Shown here piece after piece: positions 1 to 6,968 of a stretch of DNA of 22,943 bases (the stretch's first letter is position 1; every line of letters begins with the position of its first letter). A program made the translations under genes and the position numbers. The notes below the pieces were generated by a model. The model worked only from the letters and a program-made list of their open reading frames with translations. It made no database searches and had not been told where the DNA came from. Source of the stretch: Lysobacter_C sp966210725 (GTDB lineage Bacteria; Pseudomonadota; Gammaproteobacteria; Xanthomonadales; Xanthomonadaceae). The stretch covers positions 1-22,943 of the forward strand of contig CBIHLN010000038.1 of assembly GCA_966210725.1 (NCBI GenBank), written 5' to 3'.

Positions 1-507
1 GCCGCGGGTGTCGACACCATCGAGCACGGCACCTACATGAGCGACGAGGTGATGGCGCTGATGAAGCGCAACGGCACCTGGTACGTGCCGACCATCCACG
101 CCGGCCGGTTCGTCGCCGACAAGGCCAAGATCGACGGCTACTTCCCCGAGGTGGTGCGGCCCAAGGCCGAACGCATCGGGTCGCTGATCCAGGACACCGC
201 CGCACGGGCCTACCGCAACGGCGTCAGGATCGCCTTCGGCACCGACATGGGCGTGGGCCCGCACGGCGACAACGCGCGCGAGTTCATTTACATGGTCGAA
301 GCCGGCATCCCCGCCGCAACGGCGTTGCAGGCCGCCACAGTGCGGGCGGCCGAGGTGCTGGGCGTGGACGACCAGGGCGTGATCGAGGCCGGCAAGCGCG
401 CCGACGTCATCGCCATGCCGGGCAACCCGGTGGAGGACATCAACGCCGTGCTGGGCGTGGATTTCGTGATGAAGGACGGCACCATCCACGCCGCGCCGGG
501 CAGCTGA
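1..507 (+). CDS. Amidohydrolase family protein, C-terminal part (5' end outside window)
   Basis: Frame 1 is open from the first base to the TGA at 505-507, so this is the last 168 codons of a longer gene (full-length relatives are usually 400-450 residues). Two signatures of the metal-dependent amidohydrolase (TIM-barrel) superfamily are visible: TIEHG close to the window start, which supplies a metal-ligand His, and FGTDMG, which supplies the catalytic/metal Asp. The tail (GVIEAGKRADVIAMPGNP followed by VLGVDFVMKDG) is the typical return to the N-terminal beta-sandwich in imidazolonepropionase-like and prolidase-like members. These enzymes hydrolyse C-N bonds of cyclic amides or dipeptides. 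The substrate cannot be told, and any signal peptide lies outside the window. The gene converges on the next one with a 27-bp gap and no clear terminator. Confidence 0.85.
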   Translation, partial: AAGVDTIEHGTYMSDEVMALMKRNGTWYVPTIHAGRFVADKAKIDGYFPEVVRPKAERIGSLIQDTAARAYRNGVRIAFGTDMGVGPHGDNAREFIYMVEAGIPAATALQAATVRAAEVLGVDDQGVIEAGKRADVIAMPGNPVEDINAVLGVDFVMKDGTIHAAPGS

Positions 508-534
508 GGCGCCCCGGGATCCAGCGCCGAGGGC

Positions 535-1134
535 TCAGCGCCGCCCGGCGAGGGTGACCGCCAACAGCCACGCGCACAGGGCGATGCGCTGCGACACCGG
601 CGCCGGCCACCACGGGAACGGCACCGCCACCATCACCAGCACCACGCCGGCCAGCAGGGCCTGCGCCAGGGCGAACCGGTGCCAGCCGGCCGGGCGAACG
701 AGGCCGGCGGCCAACGCCAACGCGCCGGGCACAAACGCCACCCACCACAGCAGCCAGGCCGCGGCGTGGCGCTGGCTGACGGGGCCGTCGAGCGCGTTGA
801 CGTCCAGCGGCAGCAGCCCCTGCGCCGCGAAGGCGATGCCCGACACGGCCAGCATCCAGCAGCCCATTCCCGCCGCCACGCCCGCACCCGCCGGCAGGCG
901 GCCGCGCAGGCGCACGCCGACCGCGGCGGCGGCCACCCCCGGCAGACCGAACGCCAGCACATTGAATGCCGGCGCGCCGGGCATGCCGGCCGCGCCGAGC
1001 AGCCCGACCGGATGCACGAGATGCGAGTACCCGTCCAGCGCGGCCGCGAAGGCGATCACCGCCACCCCGCAGGCGACAGCCGCAGCCGTGCCCATGTGCC
1101 GCAGGACGCCCTGCACGCGATCGCGTCTTTCCAT
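535..1134 (-). CDS. DUF998-like integral membrane protein
   Basis: The 199-residue protein is almost entirely hydrophobic. I count about six transmembrane segments (roughly residues 15-33, 57-76, 83-108, 125-146, 153-172 and 183-197). The order and spacing, with a polar HP-G loop after helix 1 and a short positively charged cytoplasmic N-terminus (MERRDR), resemble the DUF998 family, whose function is unknown. The ATG at 1134 has no strong Shine-Dalgarno sequence; a CGGG lies just upstream. The gene is divergent from the chaperedoxin gene, with an 83-bp spacer, and convergent with the amidohydrolase. The family assignment rests on overall character only; that it is a membrane protein is certain. 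Confidence 0.7.
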   Translation of the reverse strand: MERRDRVQGVLRHMGTAAAVACGVAVIAFAAALDGYSHLVHPVGLLGAAGMPGAPAFNVLAFGLPGVAAAAVGVRLRGRLPAGAGVAAGMGCWMLAVSGIAFAAQGLLPLDVNALDGPVSQRHAAAWLLWWVAFVPGALALAAGLVRPAGWHRFALAQALLAGVVLVMVAVPFPWWPAPVSQRIALCAWLLAVTLAGRR

Positions 1135-1217
1135 CCCGGCATGCTAACGGGCCCGGCCCGGTTGCGACCGCGAGGCCCCGCCCCCATCTGCCGTACGACC
1201 CCGAACGAGTACCCCCG

Positions 1218-2093
1218 ATGACCGCAGACACCGCCCCCCGCCACGTATTCGATGCCACTGCCGACGCGTTCGAGGCGCAGGTGCTGCAGAGGTCCCTGCA
1301 GGTGCCGGTGCTGGTCGATTTCTGGGCCGAGTGGTGCGGGCCGTGCAAGCAACTCGGCCCGGTGCTGGAAAAGCTCGCGGCCGAATACAACGGTGCGTTC
1401 GAGCTGGCCAAGGTCGACGTCGACAAGGAACAGCAACTGGCGGCCGCGTTCCAGATCCGTTCGATCCCCACCGTGATGCTGGTCAAGGACGGGCAACTGG
1501 TGGACGGCTTCCCGGGCGCGCTCCCCGAAGGCCAGCTGCGCGAGTTTCTCAAGCAGCACGGCATCGAGCCTGCCGCGGCGGCCGCGGAGGACGACACCCC
1601 CGAAACGGCGGCCGCGCCGCTCGATCCCCACGCCGAGGCCGAGCGCCTGCGCGCCGCCATCGCCGCCGCGCCGGACAACGACGAGCTCAAGCTCGACCTG
1701 GCGCTGGCCCTGTTGCAGACCGGCGCCACCGACGAGGCGCGCACGCTGCTGGACGGCCTGCCCGCCAACCTGTCCACCGATGACCGCGCCCAGCGCGCGC
1801 AGGCGCGGCTCGCGTTCGCCTCGGTACTGGCCGATGCGCCGCCGGCCGCCGACCTGCAGGCGGCCATCGCCGCCGACGCGGACGACCTGCGGGCCCGCCA
1901 CCTGCTGGGGGTGCGCCACGTGGTGGGGGATCGACCCGAGGCCGGGCTCGAGCAGTTCATCGAGATGCTCCGCCGCGATCGTGAGTTCGACGGCGGGCTT
2001 CCGCGCAAGGCGCTGATCGATGCGTTCCGCATCATCGACGACGCCGAACTGGTCGGCCGCTACCGCCGCCGCATGTCCTCGCTGCTGTTCTGA
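1218..2093 (+). CDS. cnoX: CnoX/YbbN-type thioredoxin fold plus TPR chaperedoxin
   Basis: The 291-residue protein has an N-terminal thioredoxin domain (about 10-110) with the intact redox motif WCGPC (Cys40, Cys43) and the cis-proline loop SIPT. It is followed by an Ala-rich helical region with TPR-like repeats (about 125-291, including LDLALALLQTGATDEARTLL). This domain order and length match CnoX (YbbN; 284 residues in E. coli), a holdase that protects unfolded clients from oxidation and hands them to GroEL or DnaK. E. coli CnoX has lost the CxxC, whereas this copy keeps it, as in Caulobacter, so thiol-disulfide activity is expected. The ATG at 1218 is chosen because the thioredoxin domain begins about ten residues later; an upstream in-frame extension is low-complexity antisense sequence. 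The protein lacks a signal peptide and is presumably cytoplasmic. Confidence 0.9.
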   Translation: MTADTAPRHVFDATADAFEAQVLQRSLQVPVLVDFWAEWCGPCKQLGPVLEKLAAEYNGAFELAKVDVDKEQQLAAAFQIRSIPTVMLVKDGQLVDGFPGALPEGQLREFLKQHGIEPAAAAAEDDTPETAAAPLDPHAEAERLRAAIAAAPDNDELKLDLALALLQTGATDEARTLLDGLPANLSTDDRAQRAQARLAFASVLADAPPAADLQAAIAADADDLRARHLLGVRHVVGDRPEAGLEQFIEMLRRDREFDGGLPRKALIDAFRIIDDAELVGRYRRRMSSLLF

Positions 2094-2102
2094 GCCCGGC
2101 AC

Positions 2103-2122
2103 GCCCGCCGGCCACGGCGGGC
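2103..2122. other. Hairpin downstream of cnoX
   Basis: GCCCGCCG (2103-2110), a 4-base loop and CGGCGGGC (2115-2122) form a perfect 8-bp GC stem ten bases after the cnoX stop. No T-tract follows, so it is at best a weak terminator or a 3'-end stabiliser. Confidence 0.4.
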
Positions 2123-2124
2123 AG

Positions 2125-2152
2125 TTGACTGTACGCACGCGTATGGCAGGCT
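2125..2152 (+). promoter_or_regulatory. Possible sigma-70 promoter for the DUF4442 gene
   Basis: TTGACT (2125-2130) matches the -35 consensus in five of six positions. CAGGCT (2147-2152), 16 bp further, is a poor -10. The position fits a 20-nt leader before the ATG at 2180. The weak -10 keeps confidence low. Confidence 0.3.
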
Positions 2153-2179
2153 GGCCCGCCCTGCCCTGCCAGCCCGCGC

Positions 2180-2629
2180 ATGAAAGCCAGCACGTTCCGC
2201 CACCTGCTCAACTTCTGGCCGCCGTTCCTGTTCACCGGCATCCACGTCACCACGATGTCGGACGACTACCGGCGCGCCCGGGTCGAGCTGCGCATGCGCC
2301 CGTGGAACCGGAACTACGTCGGCAGCCACTTCGGCGGCAGCCTGTTCGCGATGACGGACCCGTTCTGGATGCTGCTGGCGATGAAGTCGATCGGCCGCGA
2401 CTACATCGTCTGGGACAAGGCCGGCACCATCGAATTCGTCAAACCGGGCCGCGGCACCGTGCATGCGGAGTTCGTCCTGGAGGACGCCGTGCTGGAGGAG
2501 CTGCGGCAGGCCACCGCCGACGGCGACAAGGCGCTGCGCTGGTTCGACACCGACGTGCGCGACGCCGATGGCGCCATCGTCGCCCGCATCCGCAAGCAGC
2601 TGTACGTCCGCCGCAAGCGCGGCCGCTAA
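2180..2629 (+). CDS. DUF4442 hotdog-fold protein, thioesterase-like
   Basis: This 149-residue protein has the pattern of the DUF4442 family: an N-terminal amphipathic stretch (FRHLLNFWPPFLFTGI), then VELRMRPWNRNYVGSHFGGSLFAMTDPFWMLL, the helix and loop that correspond to the substrate-binding part of a hotdog fold. The second half alternates beta strands (IEFVKPGRGTVHAEF and IVARIRKQLYVRRK). The family is related to PaaI/YiiD-type acyl-CoA thioesterases, but its substrates are not established. The length is normal for a single-domain member. The ATG at 2180 is the first start in frame before the domain. The gene lies 86 bp after cnoX in the same direction and converges on the next gene with only 16 bp between the stop codons. 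Confidence 0.8.
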   Translation: MKASTFRHLLNFWPPFLFTGIHVTTMSDDYRRARVELRMRPWNRNYVGSHFGGSLFAMTDPFWMLLAMKSIGRDYIVWDKAGTIEFVKPGRGTVHAEFVLEDAVLEELRQATADGDKALRWFDTDVRDADGAIVARIRKQLYVRRKRGR

Positions 2630-2646
2630 GCCGGGCTTTCCCGGCT
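2629..2646. terminator. Compact hairpin filling the gap between two convergent stop codons
   Basis: AGCCGGG (2629-2635), loop CTTT and CCCGGCT (2640-2646) form a 7-bp stem that starts on the TAA of the DUF4442 gene and ends on the stop of the leftward gene. It is symmetrical, so it could act in both directions. There is no U-tract, so intrinsic termination would be weak. Confidence 0.35.
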
Positions 2647-3944
2647 CAGTCGCGCAGGCGCCCGGGTATCGGCAACCGGAACGTGCGGCGCGTGTCCGCG
2701 TTCTCCACCACCTCCAGCGCCGCACCGCCGTCCACGACCCTGACCGGCCACACGCCTTCCAGGGCCGCGGGGCGATCGGCCAGCCGCTCCGCCAGCGGGC
2801 GCGAATCGGAGGCGTCCGTGCGGTGCAGCCACGCCAGCGTGGCCGTCAGGCGGACGTGGTCGCCAAACGCCTTGGCCCGTTCAACGTAGGTCGCGTACGC
2901 GGGCTCGGCGATGTCCATGAGGATGCAGCCGGTCGCATTGCGGACGCATTCCAGACGCGCCCAGATCGGCGGTCGCGGCGTGTGCCGCCGCCCGGCCTCG
3001 GCCCGATCCCCGCCGCACGCCCGTTGCAACGCATAGGCAGCGGCCGCGTCGGCCATGTCCGCGCGATAGAACAGGCCCTCGACCTGACCGTCCACGGCGT
3101 CCTCCAGTTGGACACGCAGCGCTTTCCCGAGCTCGTACTCGCCGCGCATGGCGGTACACGTCGACACCTCATGGGGCGAAGGCGTTGCGAGCGCTGCTTC
3201 ACAGGCCTGCGGCAGTGCATCCCCTGCAGGCCATCGGCCCAGCATCTCGGCAAACAGCTCCATCTGGCCCTGGGCGACGCGCTGCGCCACCGACCACACC
3301 AGCAAAGACTCCGAGTGCGCCGTCAGTTGTCGCCACGCAGCGATGTCGCCGCACACCCGCGACAGCGCAAGGGAGGGCACGCCTGTGACGAATTGTGTGG
3401 CCCGGTCGGAGCGCAGGGCGGTGCGGACGTCGCCCAGTTCTCCATGCAGGACAAGCGTATGAGGCAGCAACGCGCGGTAATGCCCGTAGGTGGACAAGCG
3501 GTCGATGCGGTCGAGCCATGCCCGGTGCCCCTCGACCCACGCGCTGGCGTCGTCCCCTGCCGCCTCCACGGCGGACAGGCACGGCCGGTCGCCGCTGCAC
3601 GGCGCGCTGTCCAGGTCGGGCTCGAACGGCGCCAGATCACCCACCAGGTGCCGCTCGAAATCCTTCGGCAACGTGAGCATGCCGTTCGTTGAATCCACGG
3701 CGATGCCGGACCACGGCCCCGGCCGTTCCAGCGCCGTCAGTTCGGCTTCGCCAAGCGGATAGCGCAGCAGCATCATGGCCGCGAACGCATTGCGCCCGGG
3801 CAGTTCAACCGGCCGCTCCATCTCCGCCAGCGCCTCCCGCTGCGGCGGCGTTGCACCTCGCCATGCCGATGCGCCGTACACCGCGCCCGCCAGCAGGACC
3901 ACGCCGCCGGCCGCCACCAGCATCCATTTCACGCCCTGGTGCAT
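2646..3944 (-). CDS. Unrecognised membrane-anchored, cysteine-containing extracytoplasmic protein
   Basis: I do not recognise this 432-residue protein beyond recalling similar 'PGRNAFAA' hypothetical proteins in Xanthomonadaceae. The N-terminus (MHQGVKWMLV, then a hydrophobic run to about residue 28) is a signal anchor. The rest is soluble and rich in Trp, Arg and acidic residues, so it should face the periplasm. Eight cysteines are spread through it, including a CSGDRPC pair and a CVRNATGC pair, a number and context that suggest disulfide bonds. Near the start of the external part is the phrase PVELPGRNAFAAMMLLRYPL. The ATG at 3944 is preceded by AGGGG four bases away; a second ATG eight codons in is possible. 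It is divergent from the Ser/Thr kinase gene with a 120-bp spacer, so joint regulation is plausible but unproven. Confidence 0.75.
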   Translation of the reverse strand: MHQGVKWMLVAAGGVVLLAGAVYGASAWRGATPPQREALAEMERPVELPGRNAFAAMMLLRYPLGEAELTALERPGPWSGIAVDSTNGMLTLPKDFERHLVGDLAPFEPDLDSAPCSGDRPCLSAVEAAGDDASAWVEGHRAWLDRIDRLSTYGHYRALLPHTLVLHGELGDVRTALRSDRATQFVTGVPSLALSRVCGDIAAWRQLTAHSESLLVWSVAQRVAQGQMELFAEMLGRWPAGDALPQACEAALATPSPHEVSTCTAMRGEYELGKALRVQLEDAVDGQVEGLFYRADMADAAAAYALQRACGGDRAEAGRRHTPRPPIWARLECVRNATGCILMDIAEPAYATYVERAKAFGDHVRLTATLAWLHRTDASDSRPLAERLADRPAALEGVWPVRVVDGGAALEVVENADTRRTFRLPIPGRLRD

Positions 3945-4010
3945 CACGCCCCTGTCGATTCCGTTCAGCCACGCATCGTGTCGCAACACCGCCGTCGTGC
4001 ACAAACACGT

Positions 4011-4038
4011 TTGCGGTGTCACCGGCGCGGGGTATGCT
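4011..4038 (+). promoter_or_regulatory. Probable sigma-70 promoter of the kinase gene
   Basis: TTGCGG (4011-4016) and TATGCT (4033-4038) are separated by 16 bp. Transcription would begin near 4045, giving a leader of about 20 nt that contains the GGGGG ribosome-binding site at 4054-4058. Confidence 0.5.
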
Positions 4039-4064
4039 CGGATGTCCGCAACAGGGGGCGGCCC

Positions 4065-6092
4065 ATGTCGAACCTCGTGTCCGACCACGAACACGACGCA
4101 CCGCCATTGCCGGTCATCGCCGGGTACCGCTTGCTGCGCGTCATCAACCACGGCGGCATGTCCACCGTGTACCTGGCCGAGCAGACCGCGCTGTCGCGCG
4201 AGGTGGCGGTCAAGGTGATGATGCCGCAGGCGTTGACCGACGAGGTCAGCCGCCGCCGCTTCGAAAACGAAGTGCGCACTGTTGCGCGGCTGGAGCACCC
4301 GCACATCGTCGGCATCCACGAGGTCGGGCGCACCCGCGACGGGCTGCCCTACTACTCGATGCCGAACATGCCGCGCGGCCACCTGGGCCAGCGCAACTTC
4401 AACGAAGACGTGGCGCGCGGCGACGAGCACCGGGTGCTCGAAATCACGCGCGCCCTGCTGTCGGCGCTGGAGTACGCGCACGGCCGCGGCGTCGTACACC
4501 GCGACGTCAAGGCCGAGAACGTGCTGTTCGACGAAGGCGAACGTCCGCTGCTGGCCGACTTCGGCATCGCCCTGCGACGCGGATTCGGCCCGCGCGTGAC
4601 GTCGGCCGGCATGGCCGTGGGCAGCACCGCGTACATGGCGCCCGAGCAGGCGCGGGGCGAAACCGTCGATGGCCGCGCGGACCTCTACAGCCTGGCGGTG
4701 CTGCTGTGGGAGATGCTGACCGGCGAGCTGCCCTTCCGCGCCGGCGACGCGCTGACCATGGCGGTCATGCACGCGCAGGACCCCATTCCGAAACTGCCAC
4801 CGCGGCTCCGCCATTGGCAGCGCTTCATGAACCGCGCGCTGGCCAAGCAGGCAGCTGTGCGGTTCCAGAGCGTGGCCGAGATGCGCGAGGCGGTCGACAA
4901 GGTCGATGGCCGCCGGCCACTGCCCGGCTCGCTCCTGCTGCACCGTGGCCTGGCCGGTGTGCGCGGCAATCCCCGGTCCGCCGTGCTCGCAGGCGCGCTG
5001 GTCGTCGCACTCGGCGCGGCGGGATGGCTGATGTCGCGCAATGGCGCACCGGGCGATGGCTTCTTCCGTGCAGGTGAGCCGTCCACTGCCGCGGCGGCCG
5101 TCGCCGGCGGGGGCGCGGATGTCGCCGACGCCATGCTGCGGCCGCTGCCGGAAGCGCCGCTGCAGACGTCACTGGAGAACGCGCGCCGTCAGATGGAGGC
5201 GCGCAACCTGACCGAACCCGAAGGCGACAACGCCTACGCCAGCGTGCTCAGCGCATGGCGCGTCGAGCCCGCCAACCCCAACGTGCGCTCCGCCATCGAG
5301 GCCCTGACGGACGCCTTCGCCGCCGAACTCACCGGCCACCTGCGCGCCGGCCGCAACGGCCGCGCCCGCGAGTACTACGACCACGCGCTTCGCCTGTCGA
5401 AGACGACCGCCAGCGAAGACTCCGCGGCCCTGGTGCGCATGCGAGAGGGCATCGAGGACGCACTGTCGGCGCGGGCCGAGGCGGCGGTCCGCGACCACGA
5501 TGCCGAGGCCGTGGAGCAGCTCGCGGCGCTGGGCGCGGGATTCGGCCTGTCCAAGGCGCAGACCGGTGCGCTGCTGGCGCACGCCGATGCCATTCCCCGC
5601 CGCGGCCAGGCGGTCGCGGGCGATCCACTGGGCGCGGTCATCATCAACGAGGGGCTCGCACTGGCCCGGCGGCCGGTCTCACGCGCGCTGTATGCACGTT
5701 TCAGCCAGGCCACCGGCCGCGAGGCGTCGCTGTGCCGGGAGCGTGCGTCGCTGCTTCGCGTGATCGACCCGCGCAGCTGGCGCGAGCCCGGTTTCCCGCA
5801 GGGCAACGACGATCCGGTGGTGTGCGTGTCGGTCGCTGACGCCGAAGCCTTTGCCGGCTGGTACAGCCGGCAGACCGGACACGACTACCGCCTGCCCAGC
5901 GCTGCCGAAGCGCGCATGCTGGCGAGCCTGCCGGGCAACCGTGCGCTGTCGCTGTGGGTCCGCGACTGTGGCAGCGACTGCCAGCAGCGGCAGGTGCTGG
6001 GAGGCTCATGGCGCGACGGCAAGGGCCAGCGCGCGCTCGCCGCGTCGCGTGGCTATGACGATGTCGGCTTCCGGTTGCTGCGTACGCTCTAG
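4065..6092 (+). CDS. Transmembrane Ser/Thr protein kinase with C-terminal FGE/SUMF1-like remnant
   Basis: The 675-residue protein starts with a Hanks-type kinase domain (about 20-280). It has a Gly-rich loop variant INHGGMSTVY, ATP lysine K50 (VAVK), helix-C Glu E69, HRD with K149 and N152 (HRDVKAEN), DFG at 165-167 and APE at 192-194, so it should be active. One hydrophobic helix follows (about 304-323). The next ~200 residues are helical and TPR-like in character. The last ~120 residues (SVADAEAFAGWYSRQTGHDYRLPSAAEA, then GGSW and GFRLLRTL) match the second half of the formylglycine-generating enzyme fold. The first half of that fold is mostly missing and the catalytic cysteines are not evident, so this part is probably a sensor or binding module in the periplasm. 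The ATG at 4065 has GGGGG seven bases upstream. Ligand and targets are unknown. Confidence 0.9.
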   Translation: MSNLVSDHEHDAPPLPVIAGYRLLRVINHGGMSTVYLAEQTALSREVAVKVMMPQALTDEVSRRRFENEVRTVARLEHPHIVGIHEVGRTRDGLPYYSMPNMPRGHLGQRNFNEDVARGDEHRVLEITRALLSALEYAHGRGVVHRDVKAENVLFDEGERPLLADFGIALRRGFGPRVTSAGMAVGSTAYMAPEQARGETVDGRADLYSLAVLLWEMLTGELPFRAGDALTMAVMHAQDPIPKLPPRLRHWQRFMNRALAKQAAVRFQSVAEMREAVDKVDGRRPLPGSLLLHRGLAGVRGNPRSAVLAGALVVALGAAGWLMSRNGAPGDGFFRAGEPSTAAAAVAGGGADVADAMLRPLPEAPLQTSLENARRQMEARNLTEPEGDNAYASVLSAWRVEPANPNVRSAIEALTDAFAAELTGHLRAGRNGRAREYYDHALRLSKTTASEDSAALVRMREGIEDALSARAEAAVRDHDAEAVEQLAALGAGFGLSKAQTGALLAHADAIPRRGQAVAGDPLGAVIINEGLALARRPVSRALYARFSQATGREASLCRERASLLRVIDPRSWREPGFPQGNDDPVVCVSVADAEAFAGWYSRQTGHDYRLPSAAEARMLASLPGNRALSLWVRDCGSDCQQRQVLGGSWRDGKGQRALAASRGYDDVGFRLLRTL

Positions 6093-6123
6093 CCGCCGCC
6101 TCCGCCGACGATGGCCGGCCGCC

Positions 6124-6129
6124 TACAAT
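6124..6129 (+). promoter_or_regulatory. -10 element TACAAT just before the DUF502 start
   Basis: TACAAT lies eight bases before the ATG at 6137, so initiation from it would give a leaderless or near-leaderless mRNA. No good -35 is visible at 16-18 bp (TCCGCC at 6101-6106). The same hexamer serves the tRNA-Asn promoter at 22250. Confidence 0.45.
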
Positions 6130-6136
6130 GCGCGCC

Positions 6137-6814
6137 ATGTCCGAGAACGCCCTGCCCCGCGCCAGCCTGAAGGCCACCCTGATCACCGGCCTGCTCACCC
6201 TGCTGCCGATCTGGCTGACGTGGGTGGTCGTGAAGTTCGTGTTCGTGGTGCTGTCCGACATCAGCCGCCCCTTCACCGGCCCGGTGCTGCAGCGGCTGGC
6301 CGATTCCAACCCGGCCGCGTGGGGCTGGCTGACGCAGCCGTGGGTGGACAACGGCATCGCGCTGGTCGCGACCGTCTTCGTCATCCTGCTGTCGGGCGTG
6401 ATGGCGCGCCGCGTGTTCGGCCAGCGGATGCTGCGGTGGATGGAGTCGCTGATCCTGCGCATCCCGTTTGCGAGCACGATCTACGGCAGCGCGCGGCAAT
6501 TGCTCGACATCCTGCAGACCAAGCCCGACGGCACCCAGCGCGTGGTGCTGATCGACTTCCCGCATACCGAGATGAAGTCGATCGGGTTCGTCACCCGCGT
6601 GCTGCGGGAACAGGGCACCGGCCGCGAGCTGGCGGCCGTGTACGTGCCCACCACGCCCAACCCGACCTCCGGCTACCTGGAGATCGTGCCGGTCGAGAAG
6701 ATCACGCCGACCGACTGGACCGTCGACCAGGCCATGAGCTTCATCATCTCCGGCGGTGCGGTCTCGCCCGAATCCATCCCGTTCTCGCCGCCGGGCGTCG
6801 ACGGCGCCCGCTGA
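6137..6814 (+). CDS. DUF502 family membrane protein
   Basis: This 225-residue protein belongs to DUF502, the family that includes plant COV proteins; the bacterial function is not established. Two transmembrane helices are clear (about 15-38, LITGLLTLLPIWLTWVVVKF, and about 75-97, GIALVATVFVILLSGVMARR). They are followed by the family's conserved segment (IPFASTIYGSARQLLDIL), a beta-rich cytoplasmic part with VVLIDFPHTEMKSIGFVTR and VPTTPNPTSGYLEIVP, and the closing FIISGGAVSP motif. An ATG three codons earlier (6128) overlaps the TACAAT hexamer; 6137 is preferred because the -10 would place the transcript start at or beside it. The gene follows the kinase by 44 bp with no terminator between, so read-through is also possible. 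Confidence 0.85.
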   Translation: MSENALPRASLKATLITGLLTLLPIWLTWVVVKFVFVVLSDISRPFTGPVLQRLADSNPAAWGWLTQPWVDNGIALVATVFVILLSGVMARRVFGQRMLRWMESLILRIPFASTIYGSARQLLDILQTKPDGTQRVVLIDFPHTEMKSIGFVTRVLREQGTGRELAAVYVPTTPNPTSGYLEIVPVEKITPTDWTVDQAMSFIISGGAVSPESIPFSPPGVDGAR

Positions 6815-6968
6815 GCTCGGCGGGCAGCGCGTCGCGCGCCACGCCGCGCGTCACCGTTCGCGCAATGACCTTCGGCCCATGCCAGCGCCACCTAGGCCGG
6901 CGAGGCTCGCAGGCTATCCTGCCGGTCGGCCCCCTGTGGCCGACCGTCCCGCCGAACCGGAGAACGCG

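Noticed and set aside
440..2138. Long minus-strand frames overlapping the cnoX gene
   Set aside because: They are low-complexity Arg/Ser/Ala or Gly/Val/Gln translations opposite a thioredoxin-TPR gene with clear motifs.
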